Below are positions 29,638 through 39,471 of a stretch of 64,000 bases of DNA, piece after piece. The notes under the pieces were generated by a model. The model searched no databases, had not been told where the DNA came from, and saw only the letters and a list, made by a program, of their open reading frames with translations. The position numbers and the translations under genes were made by a program. The stretch's first letter is position 1. Every line of letters starts with the position of its first letter. The stretch is from Streptomyces sp. NRRL WC-3742 (GTDB taxonomy: Bacteria > Actinomycetota > Actinomycetes > Streptomycetales > Streptomycetaceae): positions 38,591 through 102,590 of the forward strand of contig NZ_JOCF01000016.1 in NCBI RefSeq assembly GCF_000720635.1. The letters are read 5' to 3'.

Positions 29638-30449
29638 AGGCCGCCGAACTGCTGGACGTTCACGCCGCCGAGCTGGAACGGGAGTTCCGCGACCACGATC
29701 CGGTGGACTTCACCCGCCGGCTCGCCGAGAGACTGGCCGCCGCCAGGCGGCCGGTGTCGCCGGTGCGCGAACGCTCGGCCCGTCCGCCCGCCACCGCTCG
29801 GCCGTCGCACGGCGCGGGCTCGGGGCCGGGCTCGGGCCCTTGTGCAGGTCCTGGCTCGGGGCCGGGCTCGGGCCCGGGAGCGCCCTCCGGACCGGCTTCC
29901 GGTTCGGGTTCCGGTTCGGGTTCCGGGGACCCGCCCAGGGGCGGTTGGCGCACCGAACTGCGGCGGGACCTGCGGTACCTGTGCGCGGCCGTGGCGGGCG
30001 CCGCCGAACCGGGGGAGCTGGCCCTCGACCTCGAGCTCGCCGAGAAGACGGCCTTCCGCACCCTCGGCTGCCTGCTGTACGGCCTGGGGCGCACGGGCGA
30101 CGGCGTGTTCTGGTGGAGGATCGCCGCCCAGTACGGCGACCAACTGGCCGTGCACTGCCTCGCCGTGCACTACACCGCCGAGGGCGAGGCGGGCGACGCC
30201 GCGCGCTGGGCCGTCCAGGCGCAGGACCTCAGCGCCCCGGGTCGGCTGCCCGAACTGGCCCCGGACGCCCGCCCCGGCGGCGTGGCCCGGCTGGCCCGGT
30301 GCCTGGCGGAGGACTACGACGGCGAGATCCTGCTGACGCTGCGGGACGCGGTGGCCGCGCGGCAGCGGGCCGGTGCGGGCGCGGCCCTCGCCGACGCGCG
30401 GCTGGGCGTGCGCACGGTACGGGGCCGGGGCGTCGTGCGGATACGGTGA
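29634..30449 (+). CDS. Sigma-coupled protein with Gly-Ser linker, possible sigma regulator
   Basis: 271 aa, coupled by a GTGA overlap to the ECF sigma gene. The N-terminus (about 1-45) is charged and helical; residues 60-100 are a Gly-Ser-Pro low-complexity linker coded by short repeats near 29817-29930; the rest is helical and resembles Sel1/TPR-like repeats (TLGCLLYGLGRTGDGVFWWRI, ALHYTAEG-type spacing). No membrane helix or HxxxCxxC anti-sigma motif is present. By position it may control or assist the sigma factor. Post-stop repeats follow. Confidence 0.6.
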   Translation: MKAAELLDVHAAELEREFRDHDPVDFTRRLAERLAAARRPVSPVRERSARPPATARPSHGAGSGPGSGPCAGPGSGPGSGPGAPSGPASGSGSGSGSGDPPRGGWRTELRRDLRYLCAAVAGAAEPGELALDLELAEKTAFRTLGCLLYGLGRTGDGVFWWRIAAQYGDQLAVHCLAVHYTAEGEAGDAARWAVQAQDLSAPGRLPELAPDARPGGVARLARCLAEDYDGEILLTLRDAVAARQRAGAGAALADARLGVRTVRGRGVVRIR

Positions 30450-30530
30450 CGGGCGGCCCGGGCTGCCCGGGCGGGCTGGGTGGTCCGGGCGAGCCGGGTG
30501 GTCCGGGCTCGGCGGTCCGGGCGGGCTCGG
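30450..30530 (+). repeat. Post-stop GC-rich tandem repeats
   Basis: After the TGA, units of the type GAGCCGGGTGGTCCGGGC recur three to four times with variation. The mobile element at 30539 is inserted just past this array. Confidence 0.65.
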
Positions 30531-30533
30531 TCA

Positions 30534-30538
30534 GTCTC
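30534..30538. repeat. Left target-site duplication GTCTC
   Basis: The five bases GTCTC directly before the left end are repeated exactly at 33243-33247 after the right end. Five bases is the duplication made by Tn3-family transposition. Confidence 0.85.
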
Positions 30539-30572
30539 GGGGTGCCGTTAACGATCGTGTCAGGAGCCGCAA
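30539..30572 (+). repeat. Left terminal inverted repeat
   Basis: Begins GGGGTGCCGTTAACGA and ends GAGCCGCAA; differs from the right copy at two bases (T/C at base 17 and G/T at base 25). Confidence 0.88.
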
Positions 30573-30582
30573 GCGGGCTCGG

Positions 30583-30607
30583 CGGCCGTGATGCGGGTGG
30601 CGTAGAC
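30583..30607 (+). repeat. Internal 25-bp direct repeat, left copy
   Basis: Identical over 25 bases to 33157-33181; contains GTGATGCGGGTGGCGTAG. On the minus strand both copies can read VYATRITAA in short frames that run into the terminal repeats (a 34-codon frame ending at 30560 and a 19-codon frame at 33149-33208). Confidence 0.85.
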
Positions 30608-30828
30608 CCGGTGCGCCTTTCGCTCAGCCGGGCTGGCCGTGTCGGCGGCGACGGGTGCGGGCATCTCAAGCACGTGCTGGGTGGATCGCTGAAGCCCGGC
30701 CGGCGATGGTGGGGATGCATCGGCTGTCCGGCGCGACGCCTGGGGAACAGCCAGCGCGTGTCGCGGTTCGTCGCGGTGTTCATGTTGTCGGGGGCCCGGT
30801 AGGCAACGGAACGAAGAGTCCAGGTTGC

Positions 30829-30845
30829 TGTCAAAATAGTTGACA
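30829..30845. promoter_or_regulatory. TGTCAA-AATAG-TTGACA inverted repeat
   Basis: Perfect 6-bp arms, 5-base centre, AT-rich, inside the mobile element downstream of the AraC gene. It may be an operator; on the minus strand it also supplies a TTGACA -35-like box. No gene of good quality follows it. Confidence 0.4.
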
Positions 30846-30981
30846 GAGTGTGCTCCGGGGCTGCGCGGTGCACGAGATCGACCTGGCGGAGTGGCCCTGG
30901 CCGTATGGCTAGGGCGACGAGCAGCCGTAGCGTCAATGCCGAAGGGCGGCCCGCTCATCCACGAGCCGGCCGACTCGTCGG

Positions 30982-31728
30982 TCAGCCTGTCGGATGGGAG
31001 CCCGGGGTGTGGCCGAAGGTGCGCCGGAAGACGTCGATGAACGCGCTGGCCGACGACCAGCCGCACCGGTGTGCTACCGCGGTCACCGGCTCCCTCTCGG
31101 CCAGCAGGACCAGCGCGCGCTGAAGCCGCAACTGGGTGCGCCACTGGGGGAAGGTCATGCCGAGGTCGCTGCGGAACAGCCGGGACAGAGTGCGATCGCT
31201 CGCGCCGACCTGGCGGCCCAGCTCGGCCAGCGTGCGGGGGTCGGCCGGATCGGCCAGCAGGATCTCGCACAGCGCACGCAGCAAGGGCGTGACCGGTGTG
31301 GGCAGGTGCAGCGGTTCCTGGGGGGAGGCCCGCAGCTGGTCGAGCAGGACCGCGCGCAACCGAGTTCGTTCCGGGCTGTCGTCGTCGGGGGTGTGGGTGT
31401 AGGCGATGATCAGTTCACGCAGCAGCGGGCCCACGGCGAGCACCGTCGGGGCATCCAGGCTGAGCGGGTTGTCGGTCGCGGGCAGCCCCACCAGATGCAG
31501 TTTGAGTTCCCCGTGGGCCTGGTGGGCATGGACGATGCCGGCGGGTACCCAGATGGCGCGGGTGTCCGGGGCGACCCAGGAACCCGCGCTGGTCGTGACG
31601 GCCAGCACTCCCCGGCCGGCATAGACGATCTGGTGCTCGTCGTGCCGATGGGCGTCGATCGCGCCGCCGGGCGCCAGCCGCTGGGTGCGCGTCGGAGCGA
31701 CCGGCTCATGGCGGATTTTCGTCATCAT
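30982..31728 (-). CDS. AraC-family regulator with N-terminal cupin
   Basis: About 248 aa. The N-terminal half is a cupin (DAHRHDEHQIVYAGRGVL near 25-42), the C-terminal half two helix-turn-helices (LAELGRQVGASDRTLSRLFR and VTAVAHRCGWSSASAFIDVF). The start is one of two adjacent ATGs; there is no ribosome site, so translation may be leaderless. Base use is less GC-biased than in nearby genes. It is divergent from the lyase-like gene in the same mobile element and probably controls it. Confidence 0.85.
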   Translation of the reverse strand: MMTKIRHEPVAPTRTQRLAPGGAIDAHRHDEHQIVYAGRGVLAVTTSAGSWVAPDTRAIWVPAGIVHAHQAHGELKLHLVGLPATDNPLSLDAPTVLAVGPLLRELIIAYTHTPDDDSPERTRLRAVLLDQLRASPQEPLHLPTPVTPLLRALCEILLADPADPRTLAELGRQVGASDRTLSRLFRSDLGMTFPQWRTQLRLQRALVLLAEREPVTAVAHRCGWSSASAFIDVFRRTFGHTPGSHPTG

Positions 31729-31943
31729 TAGGCAGTTTATCGGAAGTGCGACACGCGGGTGGGTCCGGACCATGGTGGGGTGCGAAGGAATACATCAATC
31801 GCTCCGCTGTCCGTCGGGCATGCCTGCGTCGACATCTACCAGGGCGCTGCGGCGGCCCTGGTGCCGTTGATCGCACCGCCGAACCTGCGCCAACGCCACG
31901 TCAGTTACAACTGCCACGTCATTGATCACCAAAGGACGATCTG

Positions 31944-33137
31944 ATGGATACGGAGACCCTTCTGATTCACGCCGCACGGCAGACCGCGGCCGCCGCACAT
32001 TCGGTGAGCCCTCCACTGGTGCGCACGTCCACGACCGTGTTCGACTCGTTCGACGCCTACAAGCAGGCGCAGGGCGCGCTGGTCTTCGACGGTCCGCGTT
32101 ACGGCAGATCAGGCACGTCGACGACGTTCGAACTGCAACGCGCCATGGCCCAGGTCGCGAACACCGAGACGTGCATCGCGACCAGCAGCGGGCTGGCGGC
32201 GATCACCGCCGTGCTCGCCGCACACGCCGGTCTCGGGCGCCACATCCTGGTGAGCACAGGCGTGTACGGGCCCACCCGGGTCTTCTGCGACAACGAGCTG
32301 ATCCCGTCCGGAACCGACGTGGAGTACTTCGCCCACGACGCCGACGTATCGGCCCTGCTGCGCGACACCACGAGCCTCGTGTTCGTCGAGACCCCCGCGT
32401 CGCTGACGATGGAGATGTGGGACGTGCCCGCCATCTGCGCGGCGGCGCACGATCGAGGAATCCCTGTCGCCTGCGACGCCACCTGGGGAACACCGATCTT
32501 CTTCGACGCGCACGCGCTCGGGATCGATATCTCCGTCCATGCCGCGACCAAGTTCATCAACGGCCACTCCGACCTGCTGCTTGGAGTCATCACCGGAACG
32601 CTGGACGCCCTGGCCGGCGTTCGCGCGTACTGCGACCGCAGCGGCACCCATGCCGCCCCGGACACCTGCTGGCTGACACTGCGCGGGCTGCGCACACTCG
32701 CCGTGCGCATGGAACGCCACCAACGCTCAGCTCTCGCCGTCGCCCGGTGGCTGCAGACACAGCCCTCTGTCCAGCGCGTCCTCTTTCCCGCCCTCGCCAC
32801 CGATCCCGGCTACAAGCTGTGGCACTCGCAGTTCTCCGGTGCGGCAGGTCCGTTCACTGTCGAGCTGGCCCCATGCAGCGAAGAGGCGTTCACCCGGTTC
32901 ATGGACGGTCTCTCCCTGTTCGGCCTCGGCACGAGCTGGGGCGGGTTCGAGAGCCTGGTCATGCCCGCCGTGCCCCACCACCTGCGGGCCCTCGCCGCCC
33001 CGGCGGACGCGCCCCGACTGGTCCGTTTCCACATCGGGTTGGAAAGCTCCCAAGACCTCTGCGACGACCTGGCCTCAGCCCTTGCCGCCGTACAGAACGA
33101 TGGAGACTTGGATCAATCAGGACGTGGTTGGCGGTAA
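31944..33137 (+). CDS. Cys/Met-metabolism PLP enzyme (cystathionine beta-lyase-like)
   Basis: 397-aa fold-type I PLP enzyme. The cofactor lysine is Lys203 in SVHAATKFINGHSD; the pattern xATKxINGHSD is that of cystathionine beta-lyase (MetC) rather than gamma-synthase. CDATWGTP (about 177-184) holds the pyridine-binding Asp. The start has AAAGGA upstream. Carried on the mobile element together with a divergent AraC regulator, so it is a horizontally moved sulfur-amino-acid gene; it could also be a methionine gamma-lyase or a related C-S lyase. Confidence 0.85.
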   Translation: MDTETLLIHAARQTAAAAHSVSPPLVRTSTTVFDSFDAYKQAQGALVFDGPRYGRSGTSTTFELQRAMAQVANTETCIATSSGLAAITAVLAAHAGLGRHILVSTGVYGPTRVFCDNELIPSGTDVEYFAHDADVSALLRDTTSLVFVETPASLTMEMWDVPAICAAAHDRGIPVACDATWGTPIFFDAHALGIDISVHAATKFINGHSDLLLGVITGTLDALAGVRAYCDRSGTHAAPDTCWLTLRGLRTLAVRMERHQRSALAVARWLQTQPSVQRVLFPALATDPGYKLWHSQFSGAAGPFTVELAPCSEEAFTRFMDGLSLFGLGTSWGGFESLVMPAVPHHLRALAAPADAPRLVRFHIGLESSQDLCDDLASALAAVQNDGDLDQSGRGWR

Positions 33138-33156
33138 GCCCCTGATGATCAGGTCG

Positions 33157-33181
33157 CGGCCGTGATGCGGGTGGCGTAGAC
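33157..33181 (+). repeat. Internal 25-bp direct repeat, right copy
   Basis: Identical to 30583-30607. Recombination between the copies would remove 2,574 bp and leave a 130-bp element with both terminal repeats. Confidence 0.85.
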
Positions 33182-33208
33182 GGACAAACGACCAAAGATC
33201 ACCCGCAT

Positions 33209-33242
33209 TTGCGGCTCATGACACGGTCGTTAACGGCACCCC
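33209..33242 (-). repeat. Right terminal inverted repeat
   Basis: Reads GGGGTGCCGTTAACGA from 33242 leftwards; 32 of 34 bases match the left end. Confidence 0.88.
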
Positions 33243-33247
33243 GTCTC
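33243..33247. repeat. Right target-site duplication GTCTC
   Basis: Exact copy of 30534-30538. Confidence 0.85.
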
Positions 33248-33336
33248 GGAGCGGGAGCATGAACGGCCGCGATCTCCTGGCTGCCGGTGCTCGGTGCGAC
33301 CGCCCCGGCGCAGCCGTCCTGCGGTACGCGTGAACG

Positions 33337-33377
33337 GCTGTGACCGCCGTACCCCGTGTGGGTACGGCGGTCACAGC
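33337..33377 (-). terminator. Strong hairpin terminator after argG
   Basis: GCTGTGACCGCCGTACCC and GGGTACGGCGGTCACAGC form a perfect 18-bp stem with a 5-base loop, 65 bases past the argG stop. Confidence 0.75.
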
Positions 33378-33441
33378 GCGTAGCAGCGGGTCGGGCTTCG
33401 GCCGGGGCTTCCTCGGGCCGCCCCGGCCGGGCCTCGGGGGA

Positions 33442-35163
<1,722 letters not shown>

Positions 35164-36024
35164 TCAGACCTTGCGGCCCACGGCGGCGTACATCCAGCGG
35201 GTGGAGTCGTGGGTGGGGCCGTCCGGGCGCCAGAGCGGGACGAAGTCCACGCCGGGCTCCAGGAGTTCCCAGCCTTCGAAGTACTCCTCCACGGCGGCCC
35301 GGCCGCGAAGCCGGATCCCGGAGGCGGTCTTGTCCCAGGTCTTGGCGGCCTCGGCGGCGCGCTGGGGGTTGCCCTCGGCGGTGCTGTGCGAGACCAGCAG
35401 GTAACTGCCCGGGGCGAGCCGCTTGTGGACGGCCCGGACCGCGGCGGCGGCCTGCTCGTCGTTCACGAAGTGCAGCACGGCCACCATGAGCATCGCCACC
35501 GGCTGGGAGAGGTCGATCAGCTCGCGCAGCTCGGGCCGGTCGAGCAGCTCGTCGACGTCGCGCAGGTCGCCGGTGAGGACGGTGGTGGACCGGTTGTCGG
35601 CCAGCAGGGCGCGGCCGTGGGCCAGCACGATCGGGTCGTTGTCGATGTAGACGACCCGGGACTCGGGGGCGATCTCCTGCGCCACCTCGTGGACGTTGCC
35701 CTGGGCGGGCAGGCCGGAGCCGATGTCGACGAACTGGCGGATGCCCGCCTCGACACAGTGCCGCACGGCCCGGCGCAGGAAGGCGCGGTTCTCGCGGGCG
35801 GCCTGCGGGATGTCCGGGGAGATGGATATGGCGTGCTCGGCGGCGGCGCGGTCGGGCGGGAAGTTGTCCTTGCCGCCGAGCCAGTAGTCGTAGATCCGGG
35901 CCGGGTGCGGCCGGTCGGTCTCCAGCGATGCCGACTGGGCGGCGTCCGCGGCCCTGAACGCCTCGGCGGCCTGGTGCGCGCCTGCCGGTTCCGTCGTTTT
36001 CGTGCCGTTGTCGGGCGTGATCAT
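35164..36024 (-). CDS. SAM-dependent methyltransferase, DUF574 type (paralogue)
   Basis: 286 aa, same family as the product of 8865-9695: HPARIYDYWLGGKDNFPPDR near 40-59, QFVDIGSGLPAQGN as SAM loop, RVVYIDNDPIVLAHGRALL, and the closing WELLEPGVDFVPLWRPD. It has a longer charged N-terminus than the first copy. GGAGGGGG precedes the ATG. A TGAACGTTCA palindrome lies at 36081-36090 in its promoter region. The substrate is unknown. Confidence 0.85.
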   Translation of the reverse strand: MITPDNGTKTTEPAGAHQAAEAFRAADAAQSASLETDRPHPARIYDYWLGGKDNFPPDRAAAEHAISISPDIPQAARENRAFLRRAVRHCVEAGIRQFVDIGSGLPAQGNVHEVAQEIAPESRVVYIDNDPIVLAHGRALLADNRSTTVLTGDLRDVDELLDRPELRELIDLSQPVAMLMVAVLHFVNDEQAAAAVRAVHKRLAPGSYLLVSHSTAEGNPQRAAEAAKTWDKTASGIRLRGRAAVEEYFEGWELLEPGVDFVPLWRPDGPTHDSTRWMYAAVGRKV

Positions 36025-36080
36025 TCGGGCCCCCTCCAGTGACCTGAACGGCTGTCACCACACCTGCGCCGACAACCGGT

Positions 36081-36090
36081 TGAACGTTCA
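36081..36090. promoter_or_regulatory. TGAACGTTCA palindrome
   Basis: Perfect 10-bp palindrome about 57 bases upstream of the methyltransferase start. The same core lies inside the 14-bp palindrome at 39079-39092 in the sugar locus, so one regulator could touch both. Confidence 0.35.
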
Positions 36091-36239
36091 CGCATGATAG
36101 CTGTCGATCATCGGGCGGGAGTGGCCTCCCCCGCTATCGACGCGGAAAGGGTCCGGTGCGGTTCAGGTGACGCACCGGTGAAGGGGCAGGCGGGCGGGGT
36201 CGGTTCGGTTCGTGAACCGAGGAAGCTTGGGCCGAGCGG

Positions 36240-36902
36240 TCAGTGGCTCGTACGGGCCCTGGCGCGGAGCCACGCCGAACAGGAGGCCAGCAGGCCGAGC
36301 CCGAAGGCCACCAGGTGCCCGGCGTCGGCGAGTTCCTGGTCCGTCGCCCACGCCCCGGCCAGCGCGAGGGCGAGAGCCGGCAGGCCGTACCGGCGCAGCC
36401 GCGCCGGGCCGAGCGCGATGAGGCAGGTGGCGGTGGCGACCAGCCCGTAGCTGATGCCGACGTCCCGCGCCCGGGACAGCGCGCCCGGGATGTGGGTGAC
36501 GAGCATGGCCCACATCGCACCCTCGGTGAGCAGGGTGGCGCCCAGGTGTCCGAACAGGAACACCGCGCCCGCCCGCAAGGGGCCCCAGCGCCACTCGGCC
36601 AGGCCCAGGACCACCGCCACCGCCGCGATGCCCGCCCAGGCCGGCACGCCGTCGACCACCAGGGCACTGGTGATCATCGTCCACCACTTGCCCACTTCCA
36701 TGTGGTGCACGTTGCTGCTGTTGTGGCGGACGAAGCGGGCGCGCCCGGCGTGGCTCTGCCCGGCGAGCCAGGTGGCCGTCACGGTGAGCAGCAGGACGTA
36801 GACCGTGGTCAGCCGGAGCCGGGACAGTACGCGGACGGCCGGTCCGGGGGTGCTCTCCGCAGCCGGGGCGGTGCGTTCGTCCGTGGCGAGGTCGTCCCTC
36901 AT
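36240..36902 (-). CDS. Rhomboid-like membrane protein (copy 1)
   Basis: 220 aa, five to six membrane helices. It has the features of the actinobacterial rhomboid-like group: SNVHHMEVGKWWTMITSAL near 63-81, a Ser in GISYGL (about 152-157) where rhomboid proteases have GxSG, and a His in DAGHLVAFGLG (about 193-203). The Ser/His pair is in place but the second Gly of GxSG is Tyr, so protease activity is uncertain. A divergent relative starts at 37074. Confidence 0.78.
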   Translation of the reverse strand: MRDDLATDERTAPAAESTPGPAVRVLSRLRLTTVYVLLLTVTATWLAGQSHAGRARFVRHNSSNVHHMEVGKWWTMITSALVVDGVPAWAGIAAVAVVLGLAEWRWGPLRAGAVFLFGHLGATLLTEGAMWAMLVTHIPGALSRARDVGISYGLVATATCLIALGPARLRRYGLPALALALAGAWATDQELADAGHLVAFGLGLLASCSAWLRARARTSH

Positions 36903-37073
36903 GGTGGATGGTGCCTTTGCTGTGCGGCCCGGGGGTCAGAGCGCCAGCGTACGCCAGCCGGGAGCGGGGGAGATGCGGGCGCCGACGATGCCGACTCACC
37001 CGGACGGTGCAGTGCGCCGACGCACCCCCGGGGCGCCCGGGCGAGGGTGAAGGGGACCGGCGAGGAGGTGTCG

Positions 37074-37811
37074 ATGACCGGCAGCACCGGCAGCACCGGC
37101 GGGTCGGGCAGCACCGGCGGGTCGGGCGGGGAGTGGCAGGGGCCCTGGTGGGCGAGGGCCGGACGGGCGGTCCGGGCCTACGTGCGCAGCGCCCCGGGCA
37201 CCTACGCCTGGCTGGCCGTGCTGCTCGCCACCACGCAGGTCATCCGGCACGTCGACCCCGCGACGGCCGACCGCATCCTGGAGAAGCGCTCCACCAACCT
37301 GCACCACCTGCAGGTCTCGCCCGTGCGCGTCCTGGTGACGAGTGCGCTGTGGATCGCCGGGGGCGGCTGGCTGGGCTACTTCGTGCTCTACAACCTCTTC
37401 CACGTGCCCGTCGAGCGCTGGCTGGGCACGCTGCGCTGGATCTCGGTGGCGATGATCGCCCACGTCTGCGCGACCTACCTCAGCGAGGGCGTGCTCGGCT
37501 GGGCGATCCACCGGGGCCTGGCCCCGCCGAAGGCGGTCTACACCCTCGACTACGGCGTCAGCTACGCCCTGGCCGGAGTGGTCGGGGTGCTGACGTACCT
37601 GATCGTGAAGCCCTGGCGGTACCTGTACGTGGCGGGGGTGCTGGCCGTGTACGTGCTCGGGGTGTACCAGAGCCGTGACTACACCAGCATCGGGCACCTG
37701 AGCGCGGCGTTGATCGGGCTGGCCTGCTACCCGATCACCCGGGGGCGCCCGGGAGCCTTCGACCCGGTCGCCTCGGCCCGGGCGCTCCACCGGAGGCTTC
37801 GCCGACGGTGA
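37074..37811 (+). CDS. Rhomboid-like membrane protein (copy 2)
   Basis: 245 aa with a repetitive Gly-Ser-Thr start (GSTGSTGGSGSTGGSGG), then six hydrophobic segments. The matching sites are TNLHHLQVSPVRVLVTSAL (about 76-94), Ser in DYGVSYALAG (about 160-169) and His in SIGHLSAALIGL (about 204-215). GAGGAGGTG precedes the ATG. Divergent from copy 1; the two may form a heteromer. It has the same Tyr in place of the rhomboid Gly. Confidence 0.78.
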   Translation: MTGSTGSTGGSGSTGGSGGEWQGPWWARAGRAVRAYVRSAPGTYAWLAVLLATTQVIRHVDPATADRILEKRSTNLHHLQVSPVRVLVTSALWIAGGGWLGYFVLYNLFHVPVERWLGTLRWISVAMIAHVCATYLSEGVLGWAIHRGLAPPKAVYTLDYGVSYALAGVVGVLTYLIVKPWRYLYVAGVLAVYVLGVYQSRDYTSIGHLSAALIGLACYPITRGRPGAFDPVASARALHRRLRRR

Positions 37812-37945
37812 GCGCGTCTGCGGGCGCACCGGCACCCGGGCGCCGGACCGCTCGTCGAAGGAGCGGGCCGGTGCCTGAGACGGGGGTGGACGAGCGGGGT
37901 GCTACTTGCCGGGCCGCTCGGCCACGCAGGGGATGTTGCCGGCCG

Positions 37946-38977
37946 TCAGGTGCAGACGGCGCCGGATGCCTGCCAGTTGGAGGGGTCGACCATGATGGTG
38001 GGGACGACGGTCTCGTGTGGGAGCTCCTTGTGGTCCTTCAGCCGGTCGACCATCTGCTGGACGGCGAGGGCGCCGACCTCGGAGCCGCTGAGGAGGAGCG
38101 CGGCCCGCATCGCGGCGGGCTTGCCGGGCAGCCAGTCCTTGCAGGCGAGGTAGGCCCCGATGCCGACGCCGATGACGTTGTCAGGTCCGAAGCCCGCCTC
38201 GCGCAGGGCCTGGACACCGCCCTCGGTGTCCTCGTCGTTGCAGCCCCAGACCACCCAGTGCTTGACGCCGGGTTTGGAGGTGAGGGCGTAGGCGGTTCGG
38301 CGGCGGGCGTCCTCGACGGTGTTGGCCGCCCAGACCGTCGTGGTCTTCAGCACGGCACCGGCGTGGACGGAGAACGCGTCCACCGCCGCGCTCATGCGGT
38401 CGCGGCAGACCGGGATTTCGTTGTTCCCGATCGGCAGCGTCCAGGTGTCGGCGGCCTTCCAGCCGGCCTTGGTGTACTCGGTGGCCGCGCGTTCACCCAC
38501 CGCGGCGCCCATGGTGGCGCCGTTGAAGCCGACCCGGGGCACCAGTCCGTTGGTGAAGCAGGCACTGGGATCGGTGTAGTCCGCGCAGATCTGGTCGTCG
38601 GTGGAGAGCAGGGGGAGGCCGGCCTGGCGGGTGAGGGCGACGAGTTCGGGGCCCACGGAAGGATCGGGCACGACGGCGATGAGGCCACTCGTCTTGTTGT
38701 CGATCGCCTTCTTGGCCTCTGTGAGCGAGCGGTCGCGGTCGTTGCCGACGTTCACGATCGTCAGTTCGACGCCGAGCTCGCGGGCCTTGGCCTTGGCTCC
38801 GGCGGCCTCGCTGACGAAGTATCCCTGGTCGCCCTGTTTCTGCAGGAAGGTGATGGAGATCGGACCGCGGCCCGAGCTGACCGACCCTTCGCCCGAGCAC
38901 CCGGTCAGCGCCAGGGCGAGGGCGGCCGCGCCGGCTGCGGCGGCGGGCGCCGGTCTGCGAGCTCGAGTGGTGCGCAT
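37946..38977 (-). CDS. Sugar ABC transporter binding lipoprotein (AraF-like, orphan copy)
   Basis: 343-aa lipoprotein, lipobox ALTGC near residue 26. The mature part is a periplasmic-binding-protein fold of the AraF type: ITFLQKQGDQGYFVSEAAG near 40-58, VVPDPSVGPELV, and KPGVKHWVVWGCNDEDTEGG (the ND hinge of arabinose-type proteins). It is close to the second binding protein at 40532-41581 but stands alone on the other strand, across the DeoR gene. It probably shares the ABC ATPase and permease coded at 41629-44261. Confidence 0.87.
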   Translation of the reverse strand: MRTTRARRPAPAAAAGAAALALALTGCSGEGSVSSGRGPISITFLQKQGDQGYFVSEAAGAKAKARELGVELTIVNVGNDRDRSLTEAKKAIDNKTSGLIAVVPDPSVGPELVALTRQAGLPLLSTDDQICADYTDPSACFTNGLVPRVGFNGATMGAAVGERAATEYTKAGWKAADTWTLPIGNNEIPVCRDRMSAAVDAFSVHAGAVLKTTTVWAANTVEDARRRTAYALTSKPGVKHWVVWGCNDEDTEGGVQALREAGFGPDNVIGVGIGAYLACKDWLPGKPAAMRAALLLSGSEVGALAVQQMVDRLKDHKELPHETVVPTIMVDPSNWQASGAVCT

Positions 38978-39471
38978 GGCCTGGTTCCTTTGAACGGCGA
39001 CCGCCCGATGTGCGGCTGGCGGAGCGAATGAGTGCGAAGCGCGAGTGGGCAGAGGGCAGGGCAGGGTGAGAGTGACCGTTTGAACGTTCAAATCGCTCAG
39101 AAGCCAACGCATTCGAACGCAGCGCTGCTAGGAAACGCCACGTTTACCTGGCCGTCAAGATCTTGCGACGCGCGATTACTCAACACATCTCAACAGGCGA
39201 TCGCACTGGCACCCTGGATCCCGCTCGGCGCGGACGTGGCCGAGCAGCAGACCAACCGGACCCAAGCAGACCAAATTCCTGCCACAAGCCGTTCACCGAC
39301 GACGAGCCGAGCACCAGGCTTCCACGGCACCCTCGCCACACCCGGCTACAACGACTCGGACACGTATAGTCACACGTTCCACCACCAACAGACGCACCCG
39401 AAACGGTCGGGGCCGTCGGGCCGTTCCGCCCGTGGGTCGGCCGCGTCTGCATGCGTACCCAGGAGTGCCAC
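38978..39471. other. Divergent control region of the sugar locus
   Basis: 494 bases without a gene, AT-richer than the surroundings. It holds the 14-bp palindrome at 39079-39092 and a TATAGT box at 39365-39370 about 100 bases before the DeoR start. Confidence 0.55.
39079..39092. promoter_or_regulatory. TTTGAACGTTCAAA palindrome, probable sugar-locus operator
   Basis: Perfect 14-bp palindrome about 100 bases upstream of the orphan binding-protein gene and about 380 before the DeoR gene. DeoR or LacI-type repressors bind sites like this. Confidence 0.6.

Larger units (their letters stand above)
30539..33242. mobile_element. Transposase-less element with Tn3-like ends
   Basis: 2,704-bp element. 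The left end (30539-30572) and right end (33209-33242, inverted) match at 32 of 34 bases and start GGGGTGCCGTTAACGA. GGGG ends, about 34-38 bp repeats and a 5-bp target duplication (GTCTC) are the marks of the Tn3 family. No transposase or resolvase is inside; the cargo is an AraC regulator and a divergent cystathionine-lyase-like gene. A perfect 25-bp direct repeat (30583-30607 and 33157-33181) brackets the cargo. It must have moved with a transposase supplied in trans. Confidence 0.85.

Noticed and set aside
30560..30664. 34-codon minus-strand frame as a cysteine leader peptide for the lyase gene
   Set aside because: It runs away from the lyase gene, ends inside the terminal repeat and has one Cys only, so attenuation is not supported.
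31729..31943. Transposase remnant inside the mobile element
   Set aside because: The gap between the AraC and lyase genes shows only promoter-like sequence and no frame resembling a transposase.
39451..39471. ATG at 39451 as the DeoR start
   Set aside because: The GTG at 39472 has AGGAG six bases ahead, and homologous sequence begins after it.
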